From contig NC_091142.1 of the NCBI RefSeq assembly GCF_041381155.1, forward strand, positions 30,617,528 through 30,681,527: a stretch of DNA of 64,000 bases, in the 5' to 3' direction. This DNA comes from Argopecten irradians. Its lineage: Eukaryota > Mollusca > Bivalvia > Pectinida > Pectinidae. Made by a program: the position numbers and the translations under genes. Shown here piece by piece: positions 1-10,171 of the stretch. The notes beneath the pieces were generated by a model. That model was not told the DNA's origin. It made no database searches and worked only from the letters and a program-made list of their open reading frames with translations. Each line of letters opens with the position of its first letter. The first letter of the stretch is position 1.

Positions 1-476
1 CTGATAGGTCGAGGTGTTTATCATCTTATTCTGACTATCTACCATGTCCCTTTACTTTTCCTTATTTCTGATAGGTCCAGCTGTTTATCATCTTATTCTG
101 ACTATCTACCATGTCCCTTTACTTTTCCTTATTTCTGATAGGTCCAGCTGGCTATCATCTTATTCTGGCTATCTACCAAGTCCCTTTACTTTTCCTTATT
201 TCTGATAGGTCAATGTGTTTATCATCTTATTCTGGCTATCTATAATGTCCCTTTACTTTTCCTTATTTCTGATAGGTCGAGGTGTTTATCATCTTATTCT
301 GACTATCTACCATGTCCCTTTACTTTTCCTTATTTCTGATAGGTCCAGCTGTTTATCATCTTATTCTGACTATCTACCATGTCCCTTTACTTTTCCATAT
401 TTCTGATAGGTCAATGTGTTTATCATCTTATTTCTGGCTATCTGCCATGTCCCTTTGCTTTATTTCTGATAGGTTA
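1..476. repeat. 67-bp minisatellite at the left edge
   Basis: About seven direct copies of a 67-bp unit, each starting with the motif CTGATAGGTC and containing CTATCTACCATGTCCC. Copies differ by a few substitutions, and the last is shortened. The array begins before the window. It keeps short frames open on the plus strand, but these translate the repeat and are not taken as genes. Confidence 0.9.
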
Positions 477-1179
477 TCCTCCATACATTACTTGCATGTT
501 TTAACGAGGGAAAGTCTATTCTCTGTAATAAAACACGAAGTAAACAGTACATACACATACAAATCCACTATCTGGTATAGGCCGCTGTTATAGGCCTTCA
601 CTATTGTGTCTTGTGTGTGCGCGTATATTTAGGGAGACTGCGGTATGTTGTGTTTGAGTATTAAACTGTTGTCCGTTTATAGTGTTTTCTCACTGAATCA
701 CACCGCCAACACAAAGGGACTTTGGTGAGTTTGTTAATCAGTTATCAGAAATGTTAAATTCAGCGCTGTCATCCTAACGCGGATAAGATTTTTATAGAAG
801 TGTATAATTTAGTGATGTCGATATGTAGATCATCATGTTCTCATTATAATCAACTTCTAAACAGGACTGTGTTTCTGTCAAAACAAAGGTAGTAAGAATA
901 GAGTTAACCGGTGAAATATTATATTTGCTACTGTTTAAACAAATATTTATCTCCCAACTTGAAAATGTGCATTAATAATGTTTACTGTATACATAAATAC
1001 ATTAAATAAAAATTTTATTTTGATAAGAGCTGCCAGGTTTAGGGCGCGCTGGGTTCAACTCCCAAGCAAACGAACATATGTAATATATATATAATTATGA
1101 CTGAATTCACAAAAACGATAATGATTTCAATGTTATTAAAGGAATACAGTTTTTAGGAGAAAAAAGGTAAAAAGCTTAA
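477..1179. other. AT-rich intergenic stretch with an old repeat fragment
   Basis: No gene is seen. Around 600-735 lies a degraded copy of the interspersed repeat that is longer at 14558-14885; both share a core near TTTATAGTG followed by a run ending in CCGCCAA. The rest is unremarkable AT-rich DNA. Confidence 0.5.
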
Positions 1180-1536
1180 AGGTGCTCCACCGCCGACAAA
1201 TGGTATTTTTTCACTATCAAAAAGAGGTGCAGACGATTTAGTATTTTTCTCTGGTTACAAAAGTTACTTACTTTACACTATTACCGCCATTGAAAAGCTT
1301 GAGCTTCTGAATTTATTTTAAGTTAAATATATAAAAAAAAAATTAATTGCATCCCGAAAAAAATCCGTGGCACTATATCCTATATGGAATGAAGTACTGA
1401 TTGCGCATGCACCAAAGGCAAAATATTTTTTTTCCATTATTTTTTGTGTTAATTAGACATATATATACATGATTAAACACCAGTTATTGTTCAAATGATG
1501 AACACCATTTATGCTCTGTCGGCGGTGGAGCATCTG
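1180..1536. mobile_element. MITE with TTAA-type ends, family 1, copy 1
   Basis: Terminal inverted repeats of about 20 bp: the left end reads AGGTGCTCCACCGCCGACA, and the right end is its near complement. TTAA lies just outside the left end, and the right flank is one change away. A second, more decayed copy at 28972-29261 aligns along its whole length and has intact TTAA on both sides. There is no coding capacity, so it is a non-autonomous element. TTAA target sites are the hallmark of piggyBac-type transposases; the family assignment is inference. Confidence 0.75.
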
Positions 1537-3226
1537 TAAAAGGATCATCTTGATTATCTGAAGAAGAATATATTTGCTAATCCATTCGTATCTGGTATTT
1601 ATCTTGGCTTGGCTAAACGCAAATCCGCTAGCCAAGGGTATTAGGGACCTAAACAACCCTTGTTAGGAAGGGTATCGTACTATAAATGCACTTGGCTAGC
1701 GAAGTTGGGCTAAATTTAACCTGCTCCAGCAAAGAACTTAGGATTAAATGCAGGCATTGCTGATCACAACTACAAAGGCAGCGAGAAGTCTTCATTTCAT
1801 CAATGGAAAATGATTCATGTTGTTGTTAGCAAAATCAAAAAAAATTTGTGAACTATTGAACATTGTACAATCATCATTGATATAAAATATCGATCTCTAC
1901 AAACATGTTGTTGTTTTTAATTTCAAAGAGAGAGAAAAAAAAACATCAATAAAGCCTGTTTTTCAAACTTTGCAATCATCCTTAATTAAACCATTTTATT
2001 CGCCAAATATTGACCTTTTTTGCACTTTGTCAAACCCAGCATCTTTCACGAAACAGAAACCCGTCATATATCATACTCACGATTACATGCGAGGGCCTGA
2101 TCAACAAAAAATGACTTTGTACGTTGATTCCTGTAATTTTGTCACGAGACCAGAATAGATTTCCCACAATTTTTCTATGTAGATGGATAACAACAGTGGT
2201 ACTTTCAATGAAAACTCCATATCTAACATAGCTTAACATCGTATGTAGCATATAGCATTTTCATCCGTGTGGGATTAATTAACAATACTAAGGGCTGCAC
2301 AGATTAAATGATTTCATGTAAATTATGGTCAGATCTGCACGAACAGAGCATAAAACACAATCGACCTGAAATTGGCCTTAAGTTTATCGAATTTTTATCG
2401 ATTAAAATTTTTTCATCTGTCCCATTGTTCTCTATTTATTTACCTGTTTACTGCATACTTCCAACCCCTCACCAATAAAAAGTGTGGCTAGTAAATATCT
2501 TCCTCTTTCAAGACCAATAAGGATTCGATGGTTATGAAAGGTCAAGATTACATGACCATGGAAGGAGCTGGACATGTGTGCAGTAAACCATGGTAACAAA
2601 TGCTGTAAGAGAGGGGATATAATCATTACTGACCTTGTTATAATGATTTGGTCAATCAAAGCTAACCAATGTTGACACGATTTTTGAAAAGACAGTGCAA
2701 TTAAGAAATATGATTTATTTAAATGAGTATCAAAAAGCTTTATTTTTATTAAAATAATGTTTCAATCAATTTCCATTTGATAGCTGAAAAGCAACTTCAA
2801 AGTGTTGTAAAGTAAATATTTAACTCTTCAGGAACCTTTATATCAAGAAATAACACTTTGGAATTAAAATATGCATTCTATCATTTGAAAATAGAGATGG
2901 AATTGATTTTGAACACATTTTACTTATATATAAAGGTTCCGACAGTTATTTTTTTCATTTACTTATTTTCTTCTGATAGAAAGCCAAGAGCAGAGCTTAA
3001 TGATAAGCCAATTGTTTCATACTGTACATCTCCCTAAACTTTATTTTGATGCAGTATTTAGCAGAATCAAAGGTCTTATATCTACACATGGCAAAACTAT
3101 CTGTGCTCCTTACGATGGACAGTGACAAACTGATATGTATTAACATTGAGCAAAGAACCCCTTATACTGAAAAGTGCTGACAAGCATAATAGCTACAGGT
3201 AAACAAAACAGAAAACAATGGGGAAT
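1537..3226. other. Intergenic, no gene recognised
   Basis: AT-rich DNA. A short inverted repeat (CGCTAGCCAAG at about 1625 and its complement ending near 1703) brackets about 78 bp and could be a small fold-back element. The open frames here are short, unlike any family I know, and overlap on both strands. Confidence 0.4.
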
Positions 3227-3237
3227 GGGGTATAGGG

Positions 3238-3460
3238 GCCGCGGTGGCCGAGTGGTTAAGATGTCCCGACATATTACCACAAGCCCTCCACCTCTGGGAT
3301 GCGGGTTCGAATCCCATGTGGGGCAGTTGCCAGGTACTGACCGCTGGTCGGTGGTTTTTCTCCGGGTACTCCGGCTTTCCCCCACCAACAAACCTGGCAC
3401 GTCCTTATATGACCCTGGCTGTTAATAGGACGTAAAAATAAATAAACCAAACCAAACCAA
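3238..3460 (+). mobile_element. tRNA-derived SINE, full length
   Basis: The head resembles a leucine tRNA, with an A box TGGCCGAGTGG at 3245-3255 and a B box GGTTCGAATCC at 3304-3314. A conserved body follows (CTCCGGGTACTCCGGCTTTC) and then an A-rich tail ending in repeats of AAACC. An exact 11-bp target duplication, GGGGTATAGGG, flanks it at 3227-3237 and 3461-3471. The body resembles the central domain of the MetaSINE superfamily as I remember it; that label is inference. Related copies are at 45640-45835 and, degraded, near 31885-31970. Confidence 0.88.
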
Positions 3461-3471
3461 GGGGTATAGGG

Positions 3472-4844
3472 ATGGAAAGGTGTGTATTTTTCAATCAACC
3501 TGTCTTTTTGTTCAAGGTTAAGAGCCATACTGTAAGTCATTTATTGCGTGATTTCTCGTCACTCTGGAGTTATTAATAGAAAGTCATACAACAAACTTAA
3601 CTTGTAGGCCTGTAGGAATCGAGGTGTCTAATTATATCACATTGATCATTCGTACATAATGTAAGTATAAATCATGTCACATGGTCAGATATGAGGCGAG
3701 GATAAGCATAATGTAGAGGAGCAAGTAATCTCTATACTAAGTTCAACAACATATGGGCAATGACCATATTGTTTTCTAAAAAGATAAAATATCATTTTTT
3801 AGCAAAAAAAAAAACCAAAACAAACCCAATAAATATATATATATTCCCCAGACACGAAAGACTTAATTGACTGCCGGGGTTGGGACCCTGGATTCAGCAT
3901 CCGTACATAATTGTCTCACACCGAGGGCTCTCATTCAATATTCATTTTCCTATAATCTCTCTAACGTTTCAATTATTTACCTATTCTTTCTCATTCTTGA
4001 TATTATTCATTGGTAAATTCATTATATGAATCTTTCATACTATACACGTTTATTACATTTCTTTCATTCTGAATTCATCCTCGCATTCTGTAGTTCATTC
4101 CTTTATTCTTAAATTTATCTGAGTTTATCTAAAATATTCTAAACATAATTTTAGACACAATTTTCTTTTTCTTCGATGACAAAATATCCTTAATATATCC
4201 ATAACGATATTTCATTGACATCGTGATCTTTCTTTTCTGATAAAAAACGAAATTCACTGTTCCATAGTACGTGACGATATAGTTTTTAGTCCTGGGTAGA
4301 GTTTCTTAACATCAATTAATATTAAGCAATTTCTTAATTTAAAGAAGAAAAACATTACAATAGTAAAGAAAATAAATCTTCAGAAACATTCCTCAAAATC
4401 TGTTGTGTTTTCCAATATAGAGGTTAAGTTAATAAACTCTTTGAATTGATAAATGGCCGTGAAACTATGCCCTACATCCTGCTTCACGGAAAGACGTGTC
4501 CTTGTTCAGTTCATGTAGTTTATTCATTTGCTTTAAACCATCACGTTTATGAGGTGTGTTTTTTATTGTAGTCATCTCATTTTGTAACATCGGTCTATAC
4601 ATCTTAAATCTAGCTGTTTATAACGAGTTGTTTAAGCATTGATGTCTCAAGTTTTATTTCTTGCACGAAATTGAGATTTGTACCTACCAAAACTCTCTCT
4701 ACACATCGTAATGGTCCATTAGTATACATTGCTGAAGGCTCTCTCACACTGACGTAGGTATTAGCAGTAAGATTAGTATCTACCCATTACACTATCATTG
4801 AGGTATATTAAGTTCAAATGGTGCGGTATGAAAGGTTTCTAATT
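3472..4844. other. Intergenic, no gene recognised
   Basis: AT-rich DNA with short homopolymers and a TA-repeat near 3830-3845. No coding pattern, RNA gene or clear repeat was seen on either strand. It ends where the segmental duplication begins. Confidence 0.4.
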
Positions 4845-4881
4845 AATTCTCGTATCGAACCATAATGTAGCACGGTCAGTG

Positions 4882-4889
4882 TGACGTCA
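4882..4889. promoter_or_regulatory. CRE-like palindrome, copy A
   Basis: TGACGTCA, the full cAMP-response-element palindrome, is kept at the same place in copy B (18586-18593). It opens a block of about 110 bp (to about 4995) that is more conserved between copies than its surroundings. It is about 740 bp upstream of the inferred end of the first exon. A regulatory role is inference. Confidence 0.4.
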
Positions 4890-5396
4890 TACAATTTGCT
4901 ACATTGTTTGTTTGTGACACTATTTTCGGACATTGATCCTAAGACTAGTTTTTGTGTTGTAAAGCGCGAAAAGGCCTGAGTAACGTCTTAAAATAACCAA
5001 GATAAAGAATAAAACACAAGATGGAATAAATAGTAGCATTTACCGAGTTTGGTGTTTATGACTGTCACGAACGGGTGTATAAGGACAAAGACATCCCTGA
5101 AATGAATAAAAAAACAAATTGGTATTGAGGGGTCATTTACATCAACACCTGAACACGTCATCCAGCCGGAACAGACAACAAATGGATCGTCAGAAAAACA
5201 GCTCGCCATGTCGGATGTGGAATATACTTATGCCATTTAAAACAAGTAACCACCATATCCGTGTGTAATTTTAAAATAAACTCTATCACCTGGACGGAGT
5301 CATAATCGCTTCAGGAACTTCTCTATCGTCACTGCAGGCTTAAGTCTGGAATAGATTGTAAGGATAGGACACACTCTCCGGTAGATGGTCGTGAAC

Positions 5397-5612
5397 CCTC
5401 TGTGGTCTAGTGCACTCTACAGAAACCTATAGTCGTCAACGTATGTGGTCTAGTTCACTTCACAGAAAACTAGTCGTCAATCTTCTGTGTTCTAGTACAC
5501 TCTGAAGAAACCTAGAGTCATCATCCCTCTGTGGTCTAGTACACTTTACATAAACCTATAGTTGTCAACCCTCTGTGGTCTAGTGCACTCTACAGAAACC
5601 TTTATATAAAAA
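5397..5612. repeat. 48-bp tandem repeat in the inferred 5' exon of copy A
   Basis: About five imperfect units containing CTCTGTGGTCTAGTGCACT followed by CAGAAACC. Copy B has a single unit at about 19139-19187. It lies just upstream of the conserved splice donor at 5630, so if the exon model is right it lengthens the 5' UTR of gene A only. Confidence 0.8.
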
Positions 5613-5782
5613 CAGGCAATATCAACAAGGTAAGTTCAATATCTACATTAAATCACTCAGTGTAACTAGTGATTGGACACCCACCAATACATTCTTATAT
5701 TGTCAGCCAAATTTATCTCCACCATGATTTTATTCGCGGTCTGTTATTATACTTTAATATTGATTGAATTTCACGGTGATTG

Positions 5783-5878
5783 ATGTGCGAGATATCAGAC
5801 AAGGTTTTAAGTGTTTAATAATTTATAGCTGTGCGAGATATCAGACAAGGTTTAAGTGTTTGGTGATTTTTAGCTGTG
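5783..5878. repeat. 51-bp direct duplication
   Basis: Two copies of a segment starting TGTGCGAGATATCAGACAAG, with a 1-bp length difference. This is private to copy A. Confidence 0.75.
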
Positions 5879-5886
5879 CATAATAT

Positions 5887-6212
5887 TCCAGGTGTTACTA
5901 TCACTGCCGTTACATCAACCCCTAGACTTTGTCATACTGAAATTGCATCCTCTGTGCACGACAGTTTAAGAATAAGGTTAGATAGGATAATTTGATCATT
6001 TGGTGTACATTACAAGTATTCTCTTGATCGAATAACGATACACTATATCGGCTGAGAAATTGGGCGCCACTCTCTGTAATATTCTAAAGAAAGATATGTA
6101 GACCTATAGTTGGTCAGATTTTTATTGATGAAATTCCTTCAGTGTAACTGTGGCATATTCTAGGTATGGATATTATTATATACAGACAGTGATAGTAACC
6201 CCTGGAGTATCC
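5887..6212. mobile_element. MITE with CCAGGGGT-type ends, copy in duplication A
   Basis: The left end contains a degenerate CCAGGTGTTACTATCACTG, and the right end carries its inverse, CAGTGATAGTAACCCCTGG. Orthologous to 20115-20426 in copy B, so it predates the duplication. A third copy at 29545-29852 has better-preserved arms of about 60 bp. There is no coding capacity. The superfamily is not clear. Confidence 0.7.
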
Positions 6213-6547
6213 GGATAGGACACATAGGACAATTCTGGATGTTACTTAAGAATTCTGAACCGTGAGTCTAATTTTACCACGATATTTAATCGGTGTATTC
6301 CTACTCCTACATGCCATGATATTACATTATAGCATAGCCGAAATTAATCACCGATAGCCGACGGTTCTAGCTCACTCATAAACAAAATGTCCATTGCACA
6401 CAATGGTAAATACGGTATCTGTCCAAATGTATTCCCTGAAGAGTTTGTGAATTTTAAATGTTATCGCTGTAAGGAAAGTGTAAATTCCAGTGTGATGCTT
6501 TGGTCATAAACCTTTCCTATTAGGCCTAGGATGTACTCCTGGTATGA

Positions 6548-7370
6548 TATTTAGCCATTTTGGCCTGGTCCCCGGTCTAAAACCAGACACTGTCGGTCAG
6601 TGACCGGGGCTCTCAGGCAGAATCGGCGTTTGCTGTAAGAGTTTTAACTGGAAGTTAAAAACTCTCCAGTGTCCTGTAGATGTCCATAACCGGCCACATA
6701 TCCTTCACACATCGTTTAGATATCGTCCGGGAATTAAGTGGCAATCACACCACCCAACATTCGGCCGCGCCTGCTACAACTATCTTTCATTATCCGTAAA
6801 ATACTCAGCCGAAATTCGTACGATGTCCGACGAATGGGTCGGTTATCGCCAAAGCATAATGCTTGGGTCACACTGACCGGCCGATATCCGGGCATAGGGG
6901 GTAATCGGAAGTATACTGCTGGTTTTGGCCATTTTCCCGACATCGGACAATACCGGTTAGAAAATGTGTCTCACATCATTTACATAAAAGGGAGACCGTG
7001 CGGTAATCACATGGCGTCTATTTCCAAAGAATGTTTTGAGGGATAACGAAGCTGTGAATGCCGACCGAGCGTCTAATACTCATCGGCCGATTATCTTAAG
7101 ATGTCCGGGCGATAACCGGCCTATTCTCCGAACACCGTACGAATATCTTATGGATAATGAACGATAGTTGTACCAGGCCCGGCCGAATGCCGGGCGGTGT
7201 GATTGCCACTCGATTCCCGACCGCATATCGGACGATACTTAAACGATGTGTGAAGGATATGTGGCCGATTTTTGGAAATCTACGGGATACCGGAGAGATT
7301 TTAACTCGAGTTAAAACTCTTTGGGCACCTCCCCGATGCTGCCTGGTCCGGTCGGGAACCGGGCTAAAAA
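6548..7370. mobile_element. Fold-back (long inverted repeat) element in copy A
   Basis: Two arms of roughly 240-300 bp are imperfect reverse complements: about 6630-6870 against 7095-7330, both including GAGTTTTAAC and GGCCACATATCCTTCACACA. The stretch is G+C-rich with many CCGG/GGCC steps, unlike its surroundings, and is absent from the same place in copy B. It ends about 108 bp before the ATG of gene A, inside the inferred 5' UTR intron. Short open frames here are products of the palindrome. No transposase was seen; the exact ends are uncertain. Confidence 0.75.
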
Positions 7371-7478
7371 GCAAAACTGTAAAACGGTATATTTTTCTCT
7401 GTCTTGATTAAGGTCGTATTACATTCTATTCTGTGCATCCACTGTTTTCTTAAGGTAAACTAAATCCCTACGTTGTAG

Positions 7479-9764
7479 ATGTTGCAGACAAGTCTATTCC
7501 TACTGATGATTGTCCACGTGACCAGGAGCTGGGATCCTGACGCCGGTCTCATCACCTCATGGACCAAGATGTCTGGGGTCACTGCGAACGCGTCGAGTGG
7601 TAATTATCCGGAACGCGTTCTGGACGGCGATGACAACACGCATTGGTCTTCCGGTTCCTGCCTGCCCACAGGTTACATGACACGGCCGGGCCTTAATGTC
7701 CTTCTGAATCTGTGTCGGACGTCTGCTTGTCAGATAAACGGAGTGTCCACCAGTCAGGGTTTCCACGAGTTGACCGACGCATCTACGTACACATCACTCC
7801 AAATTGATATTGGACAGAACAACAAGGCTATGTTAACTTTAGACACGAGTGGTAAGGACTTCAAGCAACTGTCTGTGTGGGGAGGTTACCATGGAGATAC
7901 CCATCTGAAGGTTGTGGACAGTAATGGAACGGAAACATTGATACACACCCTTACTTCGAGCGACAACTATCAGCGCAAAACGTTCGATATCTCGACTCAA
8001 GTGAACAGAATTAGTCTGGAATCGGCTACCGCTTTCCGGGTGACGGAGATAGCGGCCCTAGGTCGGGTGAACTGTTTGGAGAGGATAGTGGTAGACTTGG
8101 GGGTACTACGAAGGATTGGCGTGGTACGCACCAGGCACTGGGCAGGTACAAACACGGCCTATAGTACCAGTCTCGCCCTTTCTACAGACGGACAAACCTG
8201 GGACAAGGTCAGAGATTTACAGCCCTCCGCGTTACATGCCGTTACGACCAGACTTCAATCTCCGACCGAGTACAGATACATAGCGCTGGAATATAACGTA
8301 AAACTCAGGAACTACAACAAAGTCTACTGCTGGGAGGTAGATGCCTACGACGAGTTTGGGGTCTGGGGAGCCGCGCCCAGTGCTCAGCCGAATCCCGTGT
8401 GTATACGGGATATGCTGGGGGTGAATGGTATATGGGGATGGGGATACAATCCTAAAGGACAGACATTGTACAGTCGAGTCGCATCCTACGCGAGGAATTA
8501 CCACAATCTCAACTGGGACGTAAAGGACCCGGATTTTGACCCTCAGTTTGACCAGATGGGTGAAGGCCATGGCACTAATGCGTCCTGGTGGCTTAATTGG
8601 GACAATGAATATGGTAAGTGGCGGGCGGCCGGTCTCCAAGTAGACGCGTCAATCCAGTTCCTAAACAAGACCTTCGGAGCCAGTGTTTGGAACACACCGA
8701 GACAATCTGCATACAATTATGGTAGGGAATTCGCTCGGCATTTTGGTCCTCAAGTCGGCAACGGCTTGGTGACTGCCTTCGAGGTAGGGAACGAGCCATG
8801 GGATTACAGTGCAGACTTCTATGCCTCAGTGTTAAAGGGCATGGCTACTGGGGCTAGAGACGTCGATCAAATAATAAACGTCCTTCCTGGGGCGTTCCAG
8901 GCGTATACGATTGCCCCAGAGGAACCGAAACATGGAAATTACATCGGGACAAGGGTAAAACAAGGTGTGTCACCGTTCATTAGTGCCATCAATATGCATT
9001 CCTACAGCTTTATAACTAACGACAATGGTAAACGGGTGGCCACATATCCGGAGCATAAAGATTCCACATTCAACAGTATTCGGAACATGATTCGGTGGCG
9101 GGACACTAATGTTCCATATAAACCGATCTGGCTGACGGAATGGGGCTGGGACGCTGACGGCGGTCAGGAGGACTGCGCAGCCTCCGAGTGCGTAACAGAG
9201 AGGGCCCAGGCTATCTACGGCGCTCGTGGTCTCTTTCTGTCTGCACGTCTTGGCCTCGCTAGGGCCACGTGGTATTTCTACGCGAACTTACCGACCTGCA
9301 ACACCTTGTTCTGTAGAAGCGGTCTAACTACATCTACGAAACATAACTTCACAGAGAAAGCAGTTTTTCATATGTTTGAGTCAGTGCTGAGTCGACTGGG
9401 AGAAGCTCACTTCCGCTCTGTGGTGACGGAGGATGAACATGGATATGTATACTTATTTGGACCATCAGGCACAACTTTACAGAAAATCACTCATCTTGTC
9501 GCCTGGCTTCCCGTCGATGCCGGTGACGTTTCAACAAGAACGGTAACACTAACGATGCCGATGGCATTAACACCAGTGGCGACATGGCGTCTAACCGGAG
9601 GTGACGTAGCTGTGACGGAGGATTCAAACCCTGTCGTGGACGGCCTCGTTATGACATTGTCCTTGACAACCAGGCCCCTGATTGTACAGGTGCAATCTCC
9701 AATCCCTGTATCGATCATTGAATCCGGGGACAAACGAAAATTTGAAACTTTTTTCGAGATGTGA
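7479..9764 (+). CDS. Secreted clan GH-A-like glycoside hydrolase with discoidin-like domain, copy A
   Basis: Uninterrupted 761-codon gene. A signal peptide (about 1-17) is followed by a discoidin-like (F5/8 C or CBM32-like) sandwich: first half about 33-72 with RVLDGDDNTHW, second half about 203-291 with VVDLG, STDGQTW and YRYIALEY. A second sandwich-like segment (about 73-197) is embedded between them. Residues 305-640 look like a clan GH-A TIM barrel: Glu439 in VGNEPW fits the acid/base and Glu554 in WLTEWGWD the nucleophile. A beta-rich tail follows. Sequons (NAS, NGT, NAS, NKT, NFT) suit secretion. An in-frame TAG directly before the ATG fixes the start unless an upstream exon is coding. 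Substrate and CAZy family are not recognised; a beta-glycosidase or glycanase acting on extracellular or dietary polysaccharide is inference. The gene is visibly richer in G+C than its flanks. Paralogue at 20800-23046. Confidence 0.9.
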   Translation: MLQTSLFLLMIVHVTRSWDPDAGLITSWTKMSGVTANASSGNYPERVLDGDDNTHWSSGSCLPTGYMTRPGLNVLLNLCRTSACQINGVSTSQGFHELTDASTYTSLQIDIGQNNKAMLTLDTSGKDFKQLSVWGGYHGDTHLKVVDSNGTETLIHTLTSSDNYQRKTFDISTQVNRISLESATAFRVTEIAALGRVNCLERIVVDLGVLRRIGVVRTRHWAGTNTAYSTSLALSTDGQTWDKVRDLQPSALHAVTTRLQSPTEYRYIALEYNVKLRNYNKVYCWEVDAYDEFGVWGAAPSAQPNPVCIRDMLGVNGIWGWGYNPKGQTLYSRVASYARNYHNLNWDVKDPDFDPQFDQMGEGHGTNASWWLNWDNEYGKWRAAGLQVDASIQFLNKTFGASVWNTPRQSAYNYGREFARHFGPQVGNGLVTAFEVGNEPWDYSADFYASVLKGMATGARDVDQIINVLPGAFQAYTIAPEEPKHGNYIGTRVKQGVSPFISAINMHSYSFITNDNGKRVATYPEHKDSTFNSIRNMIRWRDTNVPYKPIWLTEWGWDADGGQEDCAASECVTERAQAIYGARGLFLSARLGLARATWYFYANLPTCNTLFCRSGLTTSTKHNFTEKAVFHMFESVLSRLGEAHFRSVVTEDEHGYVYLFGPSGTTLQKITHLVAWLPVDAGDVSTRTVTLTMPMALTPVATWRLTGGDVAVTEDSNPVVDGLVMTLSLTTRPLIVQVQSPIPVSIIESGDKRKFETFFEM

Positions 9765-10079
9765 TTATACGTGTATCGGTATTTTATTGTATTGTGGGAT
9801 CTTTTTATAAATCAGTACGTGTATGCATACGATTTTATGCTAAATACAATATAGGAACAAATTAATTAACGTCGAACTGTCAACTATAAAAAGAGGTTCG
9901 ATATTTAACCGAATTTGATCTGGGGCCCTTAAACATATGATAATGTACCTTGGATGCTTTACCAGGTACACTATTACTGATTTCCATTGGGTTTCTTTTA
10001 CACTTTCCTGTTTCCCTTGGAATTCACTGAATATTCCGAAATACCATTACACATTCCTATGCCGCAAGATGCTTGATGA

Positions 10080-10085
10080 AATAAA
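10080..10085 (+). terminator. Polyadenylation signal, hydrolase gene A
   Basis: AATAAA about 316 bp after the stop, in the matching place to the AATAAA of copy B (23415-23420). It lies just before the minisatellite. No other canonical signal closer to the stop was noticed. Confidence 0.55.
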
Positions 10086-10171
10086 ATCATTACTTTTGAT
10101 GTGTAGCTGTCATTGTCTGCTGGTAGAGTCGAAGGATACATCCCTGTTATACCCGACGACGTCAAATACTT

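Larger units (their letters stand above)
5630..7478 (+). other. Probable 5' UTR intron of hydrolase gene A
   Basis: A strong donor, CAACAAG followed by GTAAGTT, occurs at 5630 here and at 19193 in copy B, in the same order relative to the gene. The acceptor is the TAG directly before the ATG in both copies, preceded in copy B by a branch-like CTAAC about 23 nt upstream. The resulting intron is 1849 bp in A and 1607 bp in B. This would explain why the ATG sits directly against an AG. It is inferred from conservation only; transcript data would be decisive. Confidence 0.5.

Noticed and set aside
3238-3320. Leucine tRNA gene
   Set aside because: A and B boxes are present, but the sequence continues into a SINE body with an A-rich tail and 11-bp target duplications, and a tRNA fold is not maintained.
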